From CAYPAV01 sp964408805 (lineage in GTDB: Bacteria; Pseudomonadota; Alphaproteobacteria; UBA8366), in assembly GCA_964408805.1 (NCBI GenBank), contig CAYPAV010000012.1, forward strand, positions 74,459 to 138,458: a stretch of DNA of 64,000 nt, written 5' to 3'. Numbering within the stretch: the stretch's first letter is position 1; the number at the start of each line of letters is the position of its first letter. The notes under the pieces were generated by a model. It worked only from the letters and a program-made list of their open reading frames with translations. It ran no database searches and was not told where the DNA came from. Shown here in pieces: positions 62,334-64,000 of the stretch. The translations under genes and the position numbers were made by a program.

Positions 62334-63710
62334 TTAGAACTGCGCCGTCTCGGTCGAACCGGCCATTGCCGTCGTCGAGGAGTGCCCGCCGGTCACCGTG
62401 TTGGAGACGGCGTCGAAATAGCCGGTGCCGACCTCGCGCTGGTGACGGGTCGCGGAATAGCCGTCGGCCTCGGACGCGAACTCCGCCTCCTGCAGTTCCG
62501 AATACGCCGCCATGCCGCGCTCGCGATAAGCCTTGGCGAGGCTGAAGGTGGCGTGATTGAGGCTGTGAAAACCGGCGAGCGTGATGAACTGGTATTTGTA
62601 GCCCATGGCGCCGATCTCGCGTTGGAAGCATTCCATCTGGTCCTTGTCGAGATGCTTCGCCCAGTTGAACGAGGGCGAGCAGTTATAGGCCAGCATCTGT
62701 TCCGGAAATTCCCGCTTGATCGCCTCGGCGAACCGCCGCGCCTCGGCGAGATCGGGGGTCGAGGTCTCGCACCAGATGAGATCGGCATAGGGCGCCACGG
62801 CGAGTCCGCGGGCGATCGCCATCTCCTGGCCGCCGGTGATCCGGTGGAAGCCCTCGGGAGTCCGCTCGCCGGTTAGGAAGGGACGGTCGCGCTCGTCGAT
62901 GTCGCTGGTAATCAGGCGCGCCGCGTCGGCATCGGTCCGCGCCATCAGGACGGTCGGCACCCCCATCACATCGGCCGCGAGCCTGGCCGCGTTCAGGGTA
63001 CGGATGAATTGCGAGATCGGCACCAGCACCTTGCCGCCGAGATGCCCGCATTTCTTCTCGGAGGCGAGCTGATCCTCGAAATGGATGCCGGCCGCACCCG
63101 CCTCGATCATCGCCTTGGCGAGCTCGAAGGCGTTCAGCGGCCCGCCGAAACCGGCCTCCGCGTCGGCAATGATGGGCAGCATGTAATCGGTCGTCTCATC
63201 GCTCTCGCCGTCGCAGCGCTCCAGATGCTGGACCTGGTCGGCGCGCTGCAGCGCCTGGCTCATGCGGCGAATGACGTTGGGGACGCTGTCGACGGGGTAG
63301 AGGCTTTGATCGGGATACATCTGGCCCGCCGAATTGGCGTCGGCCGCGACCTGCCAGCCCGACAGGTAGATCGCCTTCAGCCCGGCCTTGGCGTGCTGCA
63401 CCGCCTGGTTGCCGGTAAAGGCGCCGAAGGTGGGGACGTAGTCCTCGGTCTGCAGCAGGTGCCAGAGCTTCCGCGCGCCTATCTCGGCGATCGTGTGGCG
63501 AATTTGGATGGAACCCCGGAGCCGCTCGACATCGCGCTCCGAATAATCGCGCGCGACATGCTCCCAGCGGCCGGCCGGGGCGGTTTCGGTCTCCGGTGCC
63601 GGGGCGGGCGCGACCGTCGCCGGATCGCCGTCGTCATATTCGGTGATGGTCGGCCGATGGGGCCGATCCTGCTCGTCCAAAAGCGTGAAGCTGGTCGTGA
63701 TGTCGTTCAT
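62334..63710 (-). CDS. aceA: isocitrate lyase
   Basis: 458 residues from the ATG at 63710 with CGAGGA upstream; an in-frame start 20 codons earlier is less supported. Cleaves isocitrate to glyoxylate and succinate (glyoxylate shunt), letting the cell grow on acetate and acyl-CoA products. Motifs: YLSGWQVAADANSAGQMYPD, PIIADAEAGFGG (Mg site), the catalytic KKCGHLGGKVLVP and ARTDADAARLITSD. An Ala/Pro-rich insert lies near residues 30-45. Malate synthase is not in the window. Confidence 0.96.
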   Translation of the reverse strand: MNDITTSFTLLDEQDRPHRPTITEYDDGDPATVAPAPAPETETAPAGRWEHVARDYSERDVERLRGSIQIRHTIAEIGARKLWHLLQTEDYVPTFGAFTGNQAVQHAKAGLKAIYLSGWQVAADANSAGQMYPDQSLYPVDSVPNVIRRMSQALQRADQVQHLERCDGESDETTDYMLPIIADAEAGFGGPLNAFELAKAMIEAGAAGIHFEDQLASEKKCGHLGGKVLVPISQFIRTLNAARLAADVMGVPTVLMARTDADAARLITSDIDERDRPFLTGERTPEGFHRITGGQEMAIARGLAVAPYADLIWCETSTPDLAEARRFAEAIKREFPEQMLAYNCSPSFNWAKHLDKDQMECFQREIGAMGYKYQFITLAGFHSLNHATFSLAKAYRERGMAAYSELQEAEFASEADGYSATRHQREVGTGYFDAVSNTVTGGHSSTTAMAGSTETAQF

Positions 63711-63911
63711 GTCGTCCTCGCCATTGCTCGATTGCCGGGTTCCGAGGCGGCACCGTTTGCGGCACCGCAAGATGGCGAGGAGGCTATCTGGCGAGAGACC
63801 CGAGAATCAATAAAATAATGCATAATCAATTGTTTAGATGAAAATTCATTACACATTTCGATTTACGGAGGGTTAAGTTTGTAAAGGTGACCGTTGCTAC
63901 CCCCAACCCCC

Positions 63912-63940
63912 ACGACAATCCGACGGTAATCGGGTATACT
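63912..63940 (+). promoter_or_regulatory. sigma-70-like promoter candidate
   Basis: ACGACA and TATACT separated by exactly 17 bases, pointing rightward out of the window. The -10 box is one base off TATAAT and the -35 shares GACA with TTGACA. The gene it would serve starts beyond 64000. The 63711-63900 stretch before it is AT-rich upstream sequence of isocitrate lyase with no gene I can support. Confidence 0.35.
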
Positions 63941-64000
63941 CGCTTCATGTGACTTGCCCCCAGGTTTCGTACCAATCGTTATGTTAGACCTTGCTCGTTG

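Overview
The 64 kb window looks like part of a GC-rich alphaproteobacterial chromosome, most like a free-living or host-associated member of the Rhodospirillales-type lineages. The evidence is the density of families that crowd such genomes: short-chain dehydrogenases, CaiB/BaiF CoA-transferases, TauD dioxygenases, amidohydrolases and N-acyl-D-amino-acid deacylases, plus a type-2 ArgC and class III nucleotide cyclases. The assignment is an inference from protein families only. I saw no rRNA, tRNA, CRISPR array, insertion sequence, phage gene or attachment site.

Layout. 1-8.7 kb: a minus-strand operon (amidohydrolase, SDR, MmgE/PrpD protein running off the left edge), two plus-strand genes (FAD/NAD(P) oxidoreductase, metallo-beta-lactamase-fold hydrolase), then a minus-strand metallo-hydrolase, aldo/keto reductase and nitronate monooxygenase. 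9-13.2 kb: a damaged signalling patch with a broken lipoprotein reading frame running into a caspase-like domain without its cysteine, a hybrid histidine kinase split inside its PAS region, and a receiver protein cut by a stop. 13.6-20.7 kb: a TauD dioxygenase and a six-gene minus-strand operon built around two D-aminoacylase-type deacylases. 20.8-27.6 kb: CoA-transferase, a broken FAD-linked oxidase, tandem RidA proteins, and an opposing amidase/TauD/SDR operon. 27.7-33.9 kb: a DapA-type aldolase, LeuC/LeuD-type hydratase, an isocitrate-lyase/PEP-mutase-type lyase, an MFS transporter and a ketopantoate-reductase-like protein. 33.9-38.8 kb: a lone molybdenum hydroxylase large subunit, a luciferase-like flavoenzyme, GST and SDR. 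39.5-47.2 kb: altronate-dehydratase-type enzyme, a UbiD / paired CoA-transferase / SDR operon and an M19 protein. 47.3-50 kb: a frameshifted receiver protein and an acyl-CoA synthetase with an internal deletion. 50-53.4 kb: cupin dioxygenase-like protein, argC with a gamma-carbonic anhydrase, and a VOC protein broken by a TAG. 53.5-62.2 kb: signalling genes (cyclase-ATPase-TPR, DUF1028, cyclase-alpha/beta hydrolase fusion, secreted caspase with EF-hand and SH3, periplasmic amidohydrolase). 62.3-63.7 kb: isocitrate lyase with its terminator.

Taken together the window is a string of short catabolic operons for acyl-CoA, amide, N-acyl amino acid and aromatic or branched acids, feeding pyruvate, propionate and glyoxylate-type metabolism, mixed with signalling genes. 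Its most striking property is damage: at least nine inactivating lesions (in-frame stops, one-base shifts and two internal deletions) in seven otherwise recognisable genes. This points either to active genome erosion or to an imperfectly polished assembly. The best functional leads are the operon with UbiD and a two-subunit CoA-transferase in which one subunit lacks the catalytic Asp, the hydratase/lyase module at 28.7-31.4 kb, the lone molybdenum subunit with Gln at the catalytic Glu position, and the cyclase/caspase cluster.
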